Positions 10,489 through 19,164 of a DNA stretch of 22,162 nucleotides are shown one piece after another. Both the position numbers and the translations under genes were made by a program. A model generated the notes under the pieces. It saw nothing but the letters and a program-made list of their open reading frames with translations, did no database searches and was not told where the DNA came from. Source of the stretch: Chara braunii (lineage: Eukaryota; Streptophyta; Charophyceae; Charales; Characeae); the NCBI GenBank assembly GCA_003427395.1, contig BFEA01000677.1:230769-252930 (forward strand), in the 5' to 3' direction. Every line of letters begins with the position of its first letter. Within the stretch, counting starts at the first letter, position 1.

Positions 10489-10672
10489 GGCATAAACAAG
10501 TTCAGTTCTGTCTGATTAAGAGTTGTCAGCAGCAGGACTTCGTGTTTCTTGACTGAGTTGTCCATCTAAGAAATTCAAATGAGGACAGGCATAAAGAAGT
10601 CCAGCTTTACCTGACTGAGAATGTCAGTGGAGGGGCTTCGTGTCTCTTGACTAAGTTGTCTGTCTTCACTCA
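10489..10672 (+). repeat. About 99-bp tandem duplication
   Basis: Two diverged copies start at 10489 and 10588. Both contain GGCATAAA, then a variable part, then a shared stretch CTTCGTGT(T/C)TCTTGACT(G/A)AGTTGTC. It is the first of several unrelated short duplications that fill the 3' region of the element. Confidence 0.75.
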
Positions 10673-10850
10673 GATGAGGGAAGGGACCTCTCCGAGTCCG
10701 AGATCAGCATTTCAATATTTCCTTAGGACTGACGAGACGTCTTTTGGAAAAGAAATTTCCAGCTGAGGGAAGGGACCTCTCTGGGCCAGCACTAAGCATC
10801 TCTCTTGAGACTGAAGAGAGGTCTTCTACAAGGGTTTGGTACTGGTTATC
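10673..10850 (+). repeat. About 89-bp tandem duplication
   Basis: Copies start at 10673 and 10762; both open with TGAGGGAAGGGACCTCTC and close with GAC(T)GA-GAG-(A/G)CGTCTT-like sequence. Divergence is higher towards the right. No coding potential is evident. Confidence 0.75.
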
Positions 10851-10984
10851 ATGTTGCTGTTCAGTGCCTCTTAAGACTGAAGGGTCATCTCTTGAGAAGT
10901 GTTTTGTCCTGTTGTGGGGTATGGGCAGTTTTCTTGTGGGTTATGATATGCTTGCCTGATTCTCTGTGCCTGGGGTCTTCTCTA

Positions 10985-11409
10985 ACCTAAAGATGCATTG
11001 ATTGTCGGGGCCAGCCAGAGCCTTACAGCAGTAGGTTGCAATCTGGTGGGGTCAGCAGGTCCCCGACGCGAGTGTCGAATTCCGTAGTCGACTGAGGCTA
11101 AGGCTCCGGGAGCCCGATCTGTGAGGTCGAAAAGGGTCAGCTGGAACCCTACTGCAGTCAGAGGATGCAATCCTAGTAAGGTTCACGAGAGCCTTGAATC
11201 GTAGTTAGACCGGGTCCTACGTTCAAAAACCTGAGCAATGCAGTCAGCGCCCTTGGCCAAAAACTGGTGGGTGAGTCAGTGGTCAAATCCGGGTTCGGGG
11301 CAGTTTGACTAAAGGAACGTCTACTGTCATAGGGTGACCACCCCCTATAATCTGGGTGTCCTGGCGAAAGTGCCAAAGGGTTGTCATACTCGAGTAGTGG
11401 GTATGCTGG
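10985..11409 (+). other. GC-richer stretch without recognised feature
   Basis: Composition turns more GC-rich than the preceding pol region. Short open frames on both strands look like chance. No tRNA, promoter or known element motif was recognised. Confidence 0.4.
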
Positions 11410-11536
11410 TCCTGACCTGGAGGCAGGTCAAAGAGGCTATCAAGACAAATGGTCTGACTATTCCTGGCCTGAGGCGGGCCGAATGAGGTATGTTAGACTG
11501 ACGGGACGTCTGTCATTCCTGGCCAGTGGTGGGCCA
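11410..11536 (+). repeat. 52-55-bp tandem repeat with hairpin heads
   Basis: Three copies start at 11410, 11462 and 11517. Each opens with a short inverted repeat: CCTGACCTGGAGGCAGGTC, CCTGGCCTGAGGCGGGCC and CCTGGCCAGTGGTGGGCC. The first two continue with a GAC-containing tail of about 35 bp; the third is truncated. The base changes between copies keep the stems pairing, at least roughly. Confidence 0.72.
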
Positions 11537-11575
11537 AAACCAAGGCAATCAATAAACTCTTGGGTGTGAAAAATC

Positions 11576-11661
11576 ATTTTTTTGTGCCTATTATTTTATT
11601 ATTTTATTATTTTATTATTCTATTATTATTTTATTTTATTTTGGGTTTTATTTTATTTACT
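11576..11661 (+). repeat. TTTTATTA low-complexity tract
   Basis: A run of TTATTTTA-like words with few other bases. The reading frames through it are a by-product of the repeat and are not genes. Confidence 0.9.
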
Positions 11662-11765
11662 TGTTGCTTGGATGATAATTATCAGGAAGCCTACTTGTTG
11701 GGGCATAGTTGTTATCTGTGGGACGTGCTGTTTTGTAGGTATAAAAGATTTATCTCAAGTTTCCA

Positions 11766-11940
11766 GACCAGAGAGAACAGAAAGGGTTTGGTATCCCTTT
11801 CCTTCTGTCCGAGAAGTTGAGGAGACGCTTCACTCAGACCAGAGAAAAAAAACAGGGTTTGGTAACCCCTGAGTCACAAGAGAAGTTGAGAAGATATTTC
11901 ACTCTGGCCAGAAGAAAAAAAATAAGGGTTTGGTATGTCC
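11766..11940 (+). repeat. About 70-bp tandem repeat, 2.5 copies
   Basis: Copies start at 11766, 11837 and 11906. Each has a CCAGA head, an A-rich spacer and the word AGGGTTTGGTA; the first two also share GAGAAGTTGAG and TTTCACTC or CTTCACTC. The same AGGGTTTGGTA word occurs once at about 10833, so the unit may be older than this array. Confidence 0.8.
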
Positions 11941-12133
11941 TACTCCCAGCATGGCAGACTATACAAGTGTCCCAAGCATTGGTATCAGACTGTCAATGTT
12001 TTGAATTTTCAGCCAAGGTGAAGGTTGAGGTAACCTTTCTTTGACATAAAATTCAGATTGAAAACGAATTTCAGAATGACAAGAGGTTGGAATCAGCAAC
12101 AAACAAGAAAGAGGAAACATAATCCTTCTTAAA

Positions 12134-12139
12134 TTTATT
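12134..12139 (-). terminator. AATAAA polyadenylation signal of the antisense unit
   Basis: On the minus strand AATAAA lies 110 bases after the stop codon of the antisense reading frame. An imperfect hairpin (arms 12177-12194 and 12204-12221) lies between them. The match is canonical, but the hexamer is common in AT-rich DNA, so its meaning rests on its place after the antisense gene. Confidence 0.4.
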
Positions 12140-12248
12140 TGGTGGCTGACAAAGCGGTCTGGTTCACGAGGAACCTGTGTCCCCTGGCCTCGAGATGTTC
12201 AAACTCTCAAGCCAGGGACACTATGAGTGATGCATGAGCTGAAAACTT

Positions 12249-12734
12249 TCAAGAGGAGTGGATTCGAAAAGCAGAGAAAAAATCACGCCTATACAGGATA
12301 TAGAAAATTACCATGAGTTCGATCTGAAGCAGAGAGAGAAGAAAGAAAATGTTGAAAAAAATGCAGCTATTGGAGTGAAAAGATGAGGAAACTACGCAAG
12401 AGATAGAGGATGGTGGAGCGGGCACTAGGGCTCTACTCACCGTGGAAGTAATATGTGCTCTGGGAGTGTAGGGAGGTGAGGAGGTGTTGGTCGCACCATA
12501 ACGGGCTTCAAATTTTTTCCGGAAGTACTCCATCCTTTTTGGGGATGGAGTCCTCTCGTACCATGCAGAGAGCGGGTGGCGTGGATAAGGCCTTGAGTGC
12601 GCTCCGTAACCCCTTATCTCTTCTTCCTCCTCCTCAGAGCTATAGTCATGCCGGGCACGGGCCGGCAGTTCCTCCCGAGCTTTGCCCCATCTCCCTCCTC
12701 TTCCTCTCCCCTGTCCCTTACGTGCTTCAGGCAT
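12249..12734 (-). CDS. Antisense gene in the 3' region, probably spliced
   Basis: Minus-strand ATG at 12734. Codons 1-98 (12734-12441) give a protein-like sequence: a basic Gly/Arg-rich head (GQGRGRGGRWG), a run of six Glu after two Ser, a Pro/Tyr-rich middle, and a basic segment near KKFEARYG. At 12440 a strong splice donor (ACG|GTGAGT) begins a 117-bp intron ending in a pyrimidine-rich tract and CTTCAG at 12324. Exon 2 (12323-12249) adds 24 mostly hydrophobic codons and TGA. The intron is a multiple of three and has no stop, so the unspliced frame is also open. A TATA box lies 248 bases upstream and AATAAA 110 bases downstream. I recognise no family. Antisense reading frames between pol and the 3' LTR are known in some Tat-lineage plant elements. 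Expression is not shown. Confidence 0.45.
   Translation of the reverse strand: MPEARKGQGRGRGGRWGKAREELPARARHDYSSEEEEEEIRGYGAHSRPYPRHPLSAWYERTPSPKRMEYFRKKFEARYGATNTSSPPYTPRAHITSTVSRALVPAPPSSISCVVSSSFHSNSCIFFNIFFLLSLLQIELMVIFYILYRRDFFSAFRIHSS
12324..12440 (-). other. Predicted 117-bp intron of the antisense gene
   Basis: On the minus strand the donor is GTGAGTAG (12440-12433) and the acceptor is a 20-base pyrimidine-rich run ending CTTCAG (last base 12324). Length fits ordinary plant introns. Outside the intron the composition is GC-rich and protein-like, inside it becomes T-rich. An alternative second donor (ATG|GTAATT) lies 12 bases into exon 2. Confidence 0.45.
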
Positions 12735-12981
12735 GACAGAAACAGGAAGGTAACCTAAAGAAAAGGGGAAATGACAGGGACGGCAGGACGCTGTACCAAG
12801 AGGTACTGCGGTGAGGGGATTGCGGACTACAAAAGAAGAAAGAAGAGAGTTAATTGCGCCGATTGTGCTAATTGCCGTGAATTGAAAGAGAGAAGGATGT
12901 GAGTGTCGTGAAAGTGCGGAAGACTGGTTAGCGCAGAGACTGAATGGCCGCGAACAGACAGAATGAGCATACAACCGGCAG

Positions 12982-12992
12982 TTTATTTTATA
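12982..12992 (-). promoter_or_regulatory. TATA box of the antisense unit, inside an inverted repeat
   Basis: On the minus strand TATAAAATAAA, a close fit to the plant TATA consensus, lies 248 bases before the antisense ATG. A start near 12955 is expected from the usual 25-35 base spacing. The box is the loop of an 8-bp perfect inverted repeat, ACAACCGG (12971-12978) and CCGGTTGT (12993-13000). A 7-bp GC hairpin (13014-13031) lies directly upstream. A palindromic CTATATAG at 13264-13271 is a second, weaker candidate. Confidence 0.45.
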
Positions 12993-13013
12993 CCGGTTGT
13001 AATCACGTCTCGA

Positions 13014-13031
13014 CCCAGCGGGGACGCTGGG
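13014..13031. repeat. GC hairpin CCCAGCG-GGGA-CGCTGGG
   Basis: Perfect 7-bp stem with a 4-base loop, upstream of the antisense TATA box. A further GGAGGG/CCCTCC pair follows near 13053-13077. Together with the TATA inverted repeat it makes a structured promoter-like patch. Confidence 0.7.
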
Positions 13032-14392
13032 TGGGGGTTTGGTATTATGTCGGAGGGCGCGGTGTCCCGACCCTCCTCTGCGTACCGAGTTCCTATTTGG
13101 TACCAACCTTTGCTTCGACGTTGTGGCCTGTAGTTGTTCCCGAACCACTGCGATCCCTAGTACCCGGGTTGTACCTTGACGTGGACCTGCCCTGTTGGTG
13201 TCTGCTTTGACAAAAAGGTGCGCCACAGGGCTTTCCATTGGTCCACGCGGGCTCGGCGCCTTGCTATATAGCAAAGCACTACCGGCCTGTGGCCGCGGTA
13301 GCCGTCGGGCTCGCCCTGGGACGCGAAGATGAAGGGACTGGCGTTGTCTTTTCTACTGCGCGCCGAGTGCCCCTTGGCCAGGTTATGGGTTGGGTGCTTG
13401 GAGCGGTAGTCGCTGTCAGAGAAAAGAGGAGGCTAAGCAAAGAAAACAAGGAAGAAAAATGAAGTGTAAAAAAAAAAAAAAAAAAAGAGGAAAAGAAAGT
13501 TAGAGATCTAAGCAGCGCGGCTGAATTGCTAGCCTTAATTCGGGGAAAACTGACGGCCTCTAGTCCCACTGTCGTTACGTTTTCGTTGTTTTTCTTATTA
13601 TTATTATTATCATTGATATTATTACTTAATTTTCTTATTTCAATTTTTCCCTTGTTGGCCTGTCCTAACGCGGGAAGGCCAACGGTTCGAATTCTGAGCT
13701 CAGTGGTCCACGGTCTAAGTTGGCCGACCCCACGTATATCGTCTGTCAAATGAGCGCCCATTGAGTGCCGCGCGGTGAGGCCCCAAAAGAGGGGGCGACC
13801 CGCGGCCGCATTGGTAGGAGGTTTATCACCCTCCATGGAAGGTCATAAGCCCCCTCCTTGCCATCGGACACGGGTACCTATCTAGAGTAGTCCAACGCCT
13901 TATTTTTGAAAGGCAAAAAATGTCCGCTCGTATCCCGTTATGGGACGCTGTTTTCGGACTGCAGTTACATCACGAGGGTTAGTGGTTGATAGTTGCGCAG
14001 TAGGCTCTGCCGTGTTTCGACCGTTGAGTTTCGGTAGTTCATTTTTTTTAGTTATTTAGTTCTACTTTGTTTTATTAATTTTGGGAGAGTTAAAACTATT
14101 AATGTGAAGAATTTGGGGGAATATCAATTTGAATTCTTCTTTAAAAACGCGAGGATTATAGTGAGAGGCAAGCCTATAAAGGGTGAGATAGATGAGTCTT
14201 TGGCTGTGAGCGGGTAGCAGCGAGCAGGCCATTCTTCTGTGCTGACGTTGTCGGCCTGGGAAAAGTGAGTGGGTCTGCTTACACGTGCGTTGAGTACCGA
14301 GATGAGTTTTCTAGTTAGCGACTATGTCACGTAGCAGTGGTCTTTTTGGCTATAGGCCAAGGCACTTAAAATTTTACTGGAGCTAGGCGCCT
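13032..14392. other. GC-rich non-coding stretch with an A19 run
   Basis: No convincing gene. A run of 19 A is at 13468-13486, and a short inverted repeat GTTGGCCT/AGGCCAAC is at 13654-13661 and 13676-13683. Minus-strand frames here (for example 13836-13279) are low-complexity Ser/Phe/Asn runs from the A-rich tract and are judged to be chance. Composition differs clearly from the purine-rich, AT-rich pol region. Confidence 0.45.
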
Positions 14393-14817
14393 ATGCATGA
14401 AGAGGGAGTTACGGTGGATGTCTGTCTGAGTGACAGCAAGAGTGAAGGGCATGCTAGACTAGAGATGAGGGAAGATGCAAAAATACAGGGTGTGGTCACC
14501 GAGGCTCGTAGCAGGGCGGAACGAAGATGCCGACGAGATGGGGTGACCGCGGCGTTGCGAGTTACCGTTACTTACCATGAGGAGGAGACCTCCACGAGCA
14601 CGACAGAGAGGGAGCAACAAGAACTGGACCGGGACTCAGAGGCGGAGTCCGAAGCTAGCGAGGACCTGACCCAGTCCTGACACGGTTTGGAGCAGTGGAG
14701 GAGAGAGCACCCGCCAACTGAGTCGGTGGAGGACGGACCCGAGGCCAGTTCGGCCCAGGGCAGAGCAAGGCCGACAGAGGCTGGACGATCGAGCGCGGAG
14801 GCGAGTAATAGGTGGGA
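14393..14817 (+). pseudogene. Possible small sense gene, acidic and disordered
   Basis: From ATG 14393 the frame is open to TGA 14678-14680 and continues protein-like to TGA 14815-14817. The first part is mixed and charged, then comes a Glu/Ser/Thr-rich acidic segment (STSTTEREQQELDRDSEAES), and after the stop a Pro/Glu/Ala/Arg segment with EQWRREHPPTESVED. No domain is recognised. It lies between pol and the 3' LTR, where some plant elements have an extra or envelope-like gene, but no signal peptide or membrane segment is seen. The purine-rich composition alone could produce such a frame, so this is a weak call. Confidence 0.25.
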
Positions 14818-15272
14818 CTGAACCTGAGAGAGGCGAGATATACGCGGGCGACAGGTGGACCGTGGACGTTCTGAGGGGAGTGAGAGAGAAGGGGCTCGGA
14901 GGTCAACACGTGCAGGCGAGTCTTAGAGAGGGGCACGCGAACTTGTGAGGGGTTGTTCACATCAATTGTTGCCTCAGCGTTCGCTTCTGAGGTTTTGAGC
15001 CTGCGGAACCTGACGAGAGTGATCTGGAAGTCAACTTGAGGTGACGAAGAGACCAGCGCTGTTAGACGAGAAGTGCGAGTGGATGCGAGGAAAAGGAACT
15101 GCCATGTGGTTGACGTCATCGCTGATAAAAGGGCGAGCAGCCACGATTGAGGGAGAGAGGATGTGTGTGAGAGAAGAGGGAGACACGCGTAACATTTATG
15201 TTCAAGGATAGGAGAGGAGCGAGGTGCACGGGTTAGTGCGTGTCGACCTGTCTTTAAATGAAAAATAAGCAA

Positions 15273-15369
15273 CTACAAGAGAGCGGGTAAGCGCCATCAG
15301 GGGAGAGTGAAGGTCAGTTTTAGCAGAAGCCGGAACCGGTTCTCAGTCTACAAGAGAGCGGGTAAGCGC
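15273..15369 (+). repeat. 22-bp direct repeat 75 bp apart
   Basis: CTACAAGAGAGCGGGTAAGC followed by GC occurs without change at 15273-15294 and 15348-15369. The 53 bases between are unrelated. Each copy holds GGTAAG, a possible splice donor word. Role unknown. Confidence 0.85.
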
Positions 15370-16806
15370 AAAAAGAAAAGGAGGTTGCTCTAGAAGAGTG
15401 AGAAATGTCGGCGTGTCCTGCATAGCCTGTAAAGGGCTTGGCACAGCGTTGCACTAATCATCTTACGCTAGGAGAAGGTGCCAAAGGAAGGGGTCGGGCC
15501 CTTTAATTTTGGTTGACGATAGCTATTCTTGTGCGTGGTTCGGTTAGCGGGATGCAATGGGGTGACAGTGGCATACCGGGAGATGATAGTCTAGTGGTTG
15601 CGCACTGAGCAGTGGTTTCCAGATTCTGCCCCACCCTTTCTGGAAGCATGAGTACGCAAGTTTTCATTCGTTAATGTCTTTTGAGAATGGATGCGTGATA
15701 ACCACCCGTGTCTTGATTTGGTGTAAGCAAGCCTTGTGGTAGATACTGGTAAAGATGGTGAAGATGGGCAACTGTGCTAAGTGCGAGTTACAGACGAGCT
15801 TTTGCTAGGTTGAGTGAGAAACGTCCGTTCAGTGAGTGGTATGAGCAGAATAATTACGTCTGTGGCAACGACTGTGAGGTAACATGACTACTTCATAAAA
15901 GATAAGTGACAACATATGAGAAACGTCAATCTGAACCGAGGACTAAGGTATGTGCTAACTACGATGGTCGTTTCCAACGGATAAGAGTCTACTGAATCGG
16001 ATGGGTGCAAGAATTTCGCGGGCGTCTGTCAAAGTTTGATTGATTTTGAGAGGCTGCTTTGGTCATGAACAAGACCATGTTACCTTATCGTGTGCGNTGT
16101 TGTCGTTCTGCTCAGTCGTGAGAGAGAAAGGGGAGACTTCGGAACNAGTGCAGTCAGTCNTTAGAATGCGACCCAATTTCNTCTTAGTACATTGAGACTC
16201 ATAGTCGTTCCTCTGAGAAGTGTTAACTCTAGCGTTTACTGTTGTCCCTTTCGCTATCTCTTTGTATTCNTGTGTGGTGAACNGTCAGACATCTTCTTAC
16301 CTGTCCTGGCAAGTCTAAAGTTATCAAAGGTGTGTATCTCANGTGTGATGGATATGATNAGAAGGGACTATCTCAGATAGGAAAGTGAGAATAATCGTTG
16401 TTTGTCAGGGTGGTAATGGGTGAGCAATAGGGGTGAACGAATGAGCTTGTTACTGTGGAGCTCAGAGTCCTCCTCTACTAAACTCCCCTTCTGCCCTACT
16501 CTTTGTCCGAGTAAGTAGGCGTGTCCCAACTGATGAGTTGCTATAACTGGTGTCACCCGCAATTGACAAGAACATAGAGCAATGATGGGAAAAGTCTGAC
16601 CCAATCAGGTGATAATTTTCACTGCTTGTGTCCGAGTTTTCAAAGGGGATAAAGACTCGTTGGTGTTTTCACCTTATTTGGTTGATGGGGAAAAAGAAAG
16701 TAATGCTGAAAAGAATCGCCTACCTTCTTGCAAAGTTTTATTTGATGGTGACTAAATTGTAATGCACTAACTCTGTCATACTAACGTTGAGTTTATAGAT
16801 ATATGT

Positions 16807-16828
16807 GTATATATATATATATATATAT
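16807..16828. repeat. TA microsatellite
   Basis: About 11 TA units in a row. Simple repeat inside the element. Confidence 0.95.
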
Positions 16829-17258
16829 GCACATTCTCATGCGACGCGCAAACAAGAAACATCGCACAGTGAAACTCATTCGTTGTGTACAGATGCGAAA
16901 GGGCACTTGGTCAAACCCTTGTATCCTAAAGAGAACAGGGTCTGTGTAGGAGACCGGTTGTTGAAAAAGAACAGAGAACGAGTTGGGTGAATTCCCGCTC
17001 CTGGCGAGAGCGGGGTTTTAGCCTTTTGAATACCCAGCTGTGTTGTGCTTAAACATCAGTTACGTTTGATGTCTTATCGTGTAGAGTGAGGGAGGGTTTG
17101 ATGCTCGGTAGCCCGATGTTCTCAGGGTCCTGATTGCTGCTAGCTTGTCGGATCTAGACCAACTAGTTGCAGGTATTTTCGACCCTAGACAAAGGTGATG
17201 TTAGAGAAAGGAGTTGCTTGTACTATCCCAACAATAATGAGTCTTGAAAAGCTTTGGT

Positions 17259-17275
17259 GGGGATATAGGGAGAAA
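17259..17275 (+). promoter_or_regulatory. Polypurine tract
   Basis: GGGGATATAGGGAGAAA lies directly before TGTTCGC, the first bases of the 3' LTR. Apart from two T it is all purine; the uninterrupted core is AGGGAGAAA. Such tracts prime plus-strand DNA synthesis after RNase H cutting. The position supports the LTR boundary chosen here. Confidence 0.7.
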
Positions 17276-17531
17276 TGTTCGCTTGTAAATTTTCATAGTG
17301 TACTAGGCTGGAGCAGAGTTACCCGCGTTCAGAACGGAGTGAGCGCCTAAACGACCTTTCGGGTGGCAAGAACCGCAGGGGTGTACTTCGCAGCATGCAC
17401 GGAAACTGAACTCAGTTGTATGGTAAGACCAACAGGTTAGCCTGGGCTGGAAGTCATCGGACTCTAAATCCCCTCAACATCGTTCCTAATCCCAAGCCAA
17501 AAGGGAAAAGGGAAAAGATTGCTAAAAAGAC

Positions 17532-17780
17532 ATGGGAAGCAAGAACACCGTGTCTATGACCTGTGCCTTATATCAGGCAGAAACGGAAGGTTGGGAGGAT
17601 AAGATACTGGGTGAGATTGAAAAACATAAGAAGTTGCTGAGAGAGATTGTCATGGAGAGGACAGAAAGCCATCATAAGCTCATTGAATACATTTTCTACA
17701 TCTACGAACCATGTGGGAAACTGCATAGCACAGACTCATCACTAGAGACCCTCGAGCAAGCCAAGGCAAAGTTCAAGTGA
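17532..17780 (+). pseudogene. Open reading frame in the 3' LTR, broken in the 5' LTR
   Basis: 82 codons from ATG 17532 to TGA 17778-17780. The product is charged and helix-prone (KILGEIEKHKKLLREI), with a mixed C-terminal part that includes HKLIEYIFYIYEPCGK. Directly upstream, in another frame, is a basic run (NPKPKGKREKIAKK) that looks like a nuclear localisation signal, so a frameshift may have cut an originally longer frame. In the 5' LTR a 14-bp and a 146-bp deletion remove most of it. It is followed at once by the tandem repeats. No family is recognised. Confidence 0.4.
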
Positions 17781-17803
17781 GCACGAGCGTGCTCGGACAG
17801 TAG

Positions 17804-18290
17804 TCAATCAGTTTCGAGAACAACAAGCAATCAGCTTTCAGAATAGTAGTCAATCGGCTTCCAGAACAGCAAGCAATCAGCTTTCATAATAGTAGTCAAT
17901 CAGTTTCCAGAATAGCAAGCAATTAGCTTTCAGAATAGTAGTCAATCAGTTTCCAGAACATCAAGCAATCAACTTTCAGAACGGTAGTCAATTAGTTTTC
18001 TGATTTGTGATCAATCAGTTTTCTGATCAGCAGTCGAACCGTTTTTCTGATCAGTAGTCGAACAGTTCTCCGATGAGCAGTTACTCAGTTTTCTAGTCAG
18101 CAATCATTTAGTCTCCTGATCAGCATTCAGAAAACAGTATTCAGGATCAACATTCAGAAAACAATATTAACGATCGACATTCTGAAAACAGTATTCAGAA
18201 TCATCATTCAGAAAACAGTATTCAGGATCAGCATTCAGAAAACAGCGTTCAAAATCAACGTTAAGAAACAACGTTCAGAATCAGAATCAG
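17804..18290 (+). repeat. 46/23-bp and 27-bp tandem arrays in the 3' LTR
   Basis: Exact counterpart of 204-690: 46-bp units start at 17804, 17850, 17896 and 17942, and 27-bp units at 18124, 18151, 18178, 18205 and 18232. Not one base differs from the 5' LTR arrays, although arrays like these normally change quickly. Confidence 0.9.
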
Positions 18291-18517
18291 CATTAAGAAG
18301 CAGCATTCAGAAACAGCGTTCAGAAACAACACCCAGAACAACATTCAAAAGGCATTCAAGCAGCACTCAAACAAGCGTCCAGAGGGTCGTCAATCCATTA
18401 GCAACTGACGTCTATTCATTGGACAACGTTTGATTTGACCCGCAGCGAACGCCTGTCAATAAAAAACAGTCTCTTCTCCCTCTATCAGGGAGTAACTATT
18501 TATCCAAAGATAAGTGA

Positions 18518-19164
18518 GAGATCAAACCCATAACAGTTGACCAGTCGGTCCTTGACAGCCTCAATCTGATTGCAGCCAGGGGGAGCTTCCCCTACAAGTA
18601 TGTCAAGATTGATGGATTCAAGTGTGAAGATCTGTCTATCTTCGTCGTCTCACTGAGTTTGTTGGAGGTACAATCAATGACCGTCGGATATATCTGAAAA
18701 ACGGGAAAGAGACACACCCTCCTTTTGATGCGGTTTGGGTTGCGACAGCCAGGTTCGTGCAATGGAAAGTCGAGGGGCTCCAGGGGAGCACAAAGATAGT
18801 CTATAGCTTTGGTCCTAAGCTTTTCACTGACTATCCCAAACCTCCGGTCCCCTACTATCTTACCGACGGCTCTAACTGGGGAGACCTTGTGGACTTGGCA
18901 AAGAGATAAATTTCTCCTACAGTAATCGATTACGAAGCAGTGACTGAGCCATCCGAGTTCCCACATCTCAGACGAGGTATCTTCTCTCAGCCATGTCTTC
19001 CTACTCTATGGGAGGAATTTTTTGCCATGGTTGACTTCCGTATCATGAGACTTGGATGAAAATGTTTGGAACTAGCCGACTTCAGGTGGCTTTACATTCA
19101 GAGGCCACAACCTGTGAGAGTACGGAGACATGGCGAGAAGCCCAAACAACGGACAGCAAAGTGA
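18518..19164 (+). pseudogene. Decayed coding sequence in the 3' LTR
   Basis: Counterpart of 918-1564, with the same frames and the same stops at 18907-18909, 19057-19059 and 19162-19164. It is identical up to 18932 and then differs by scattered, mostly transition changes. The block 18736-18879 carries the DGSNW-ending part that resembles internal codons 2590-2736. Confidence 0.55.

Larger units (their letters stand above)
14818..17258. other. Internal 3' region without recognised genes
   Basis: About 2.4 kb with only short frames. It holds the 22-bp direct repeat at 15273-15369, eight ambiguous bases between 16097 and 16359 (16097, 16146, 16160, 16181, 16270, 16283, 16342, 16359) that point to low read quality there, and a TA microsatellite at 16807-16828. 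A minus-strand frame at 15272-14655 is not supported by anything protein-like. Confidence 0.45.

Noticed and set aside
12249-13274. The full 341-codon minus-strand open frame as one protein
   Set aside because: The part upstream of 12734 overlaps the TATA box, hairpins and a palindrome and reads like untranslated sequence; the shorter spliced model fits better.
13676-13700. GGTTCGAATTC resembling a polymerase III B box
   Set aside because: No A box at the right distance upstream and the last consensus bases do not fit.
13279-13836. 185-codon minus-strand frame
   Set aside because: Long Phe, Ser and Asn runs come from the A19 tract and AT repeats; no start context or domain.
14655-15272. 205-codon minus-strand frame
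   Set aside because: Mostly Ser, Leu, Arg and Pro from purine-rich DNA on the other strand; the + strand reading is the more protein-like.
15585-15640. tRNA- or SINE-like A box (TAGTCTAGTGGTT) with a possible decayed B box
   Set aside because: The B box is too degraded and no cloverleaf pairing or tail could be built.
10145-17258. Envelope-like gene after pol
   Set aside because: No frame with signal peptide and membrane segment was found in the + strand of this region.
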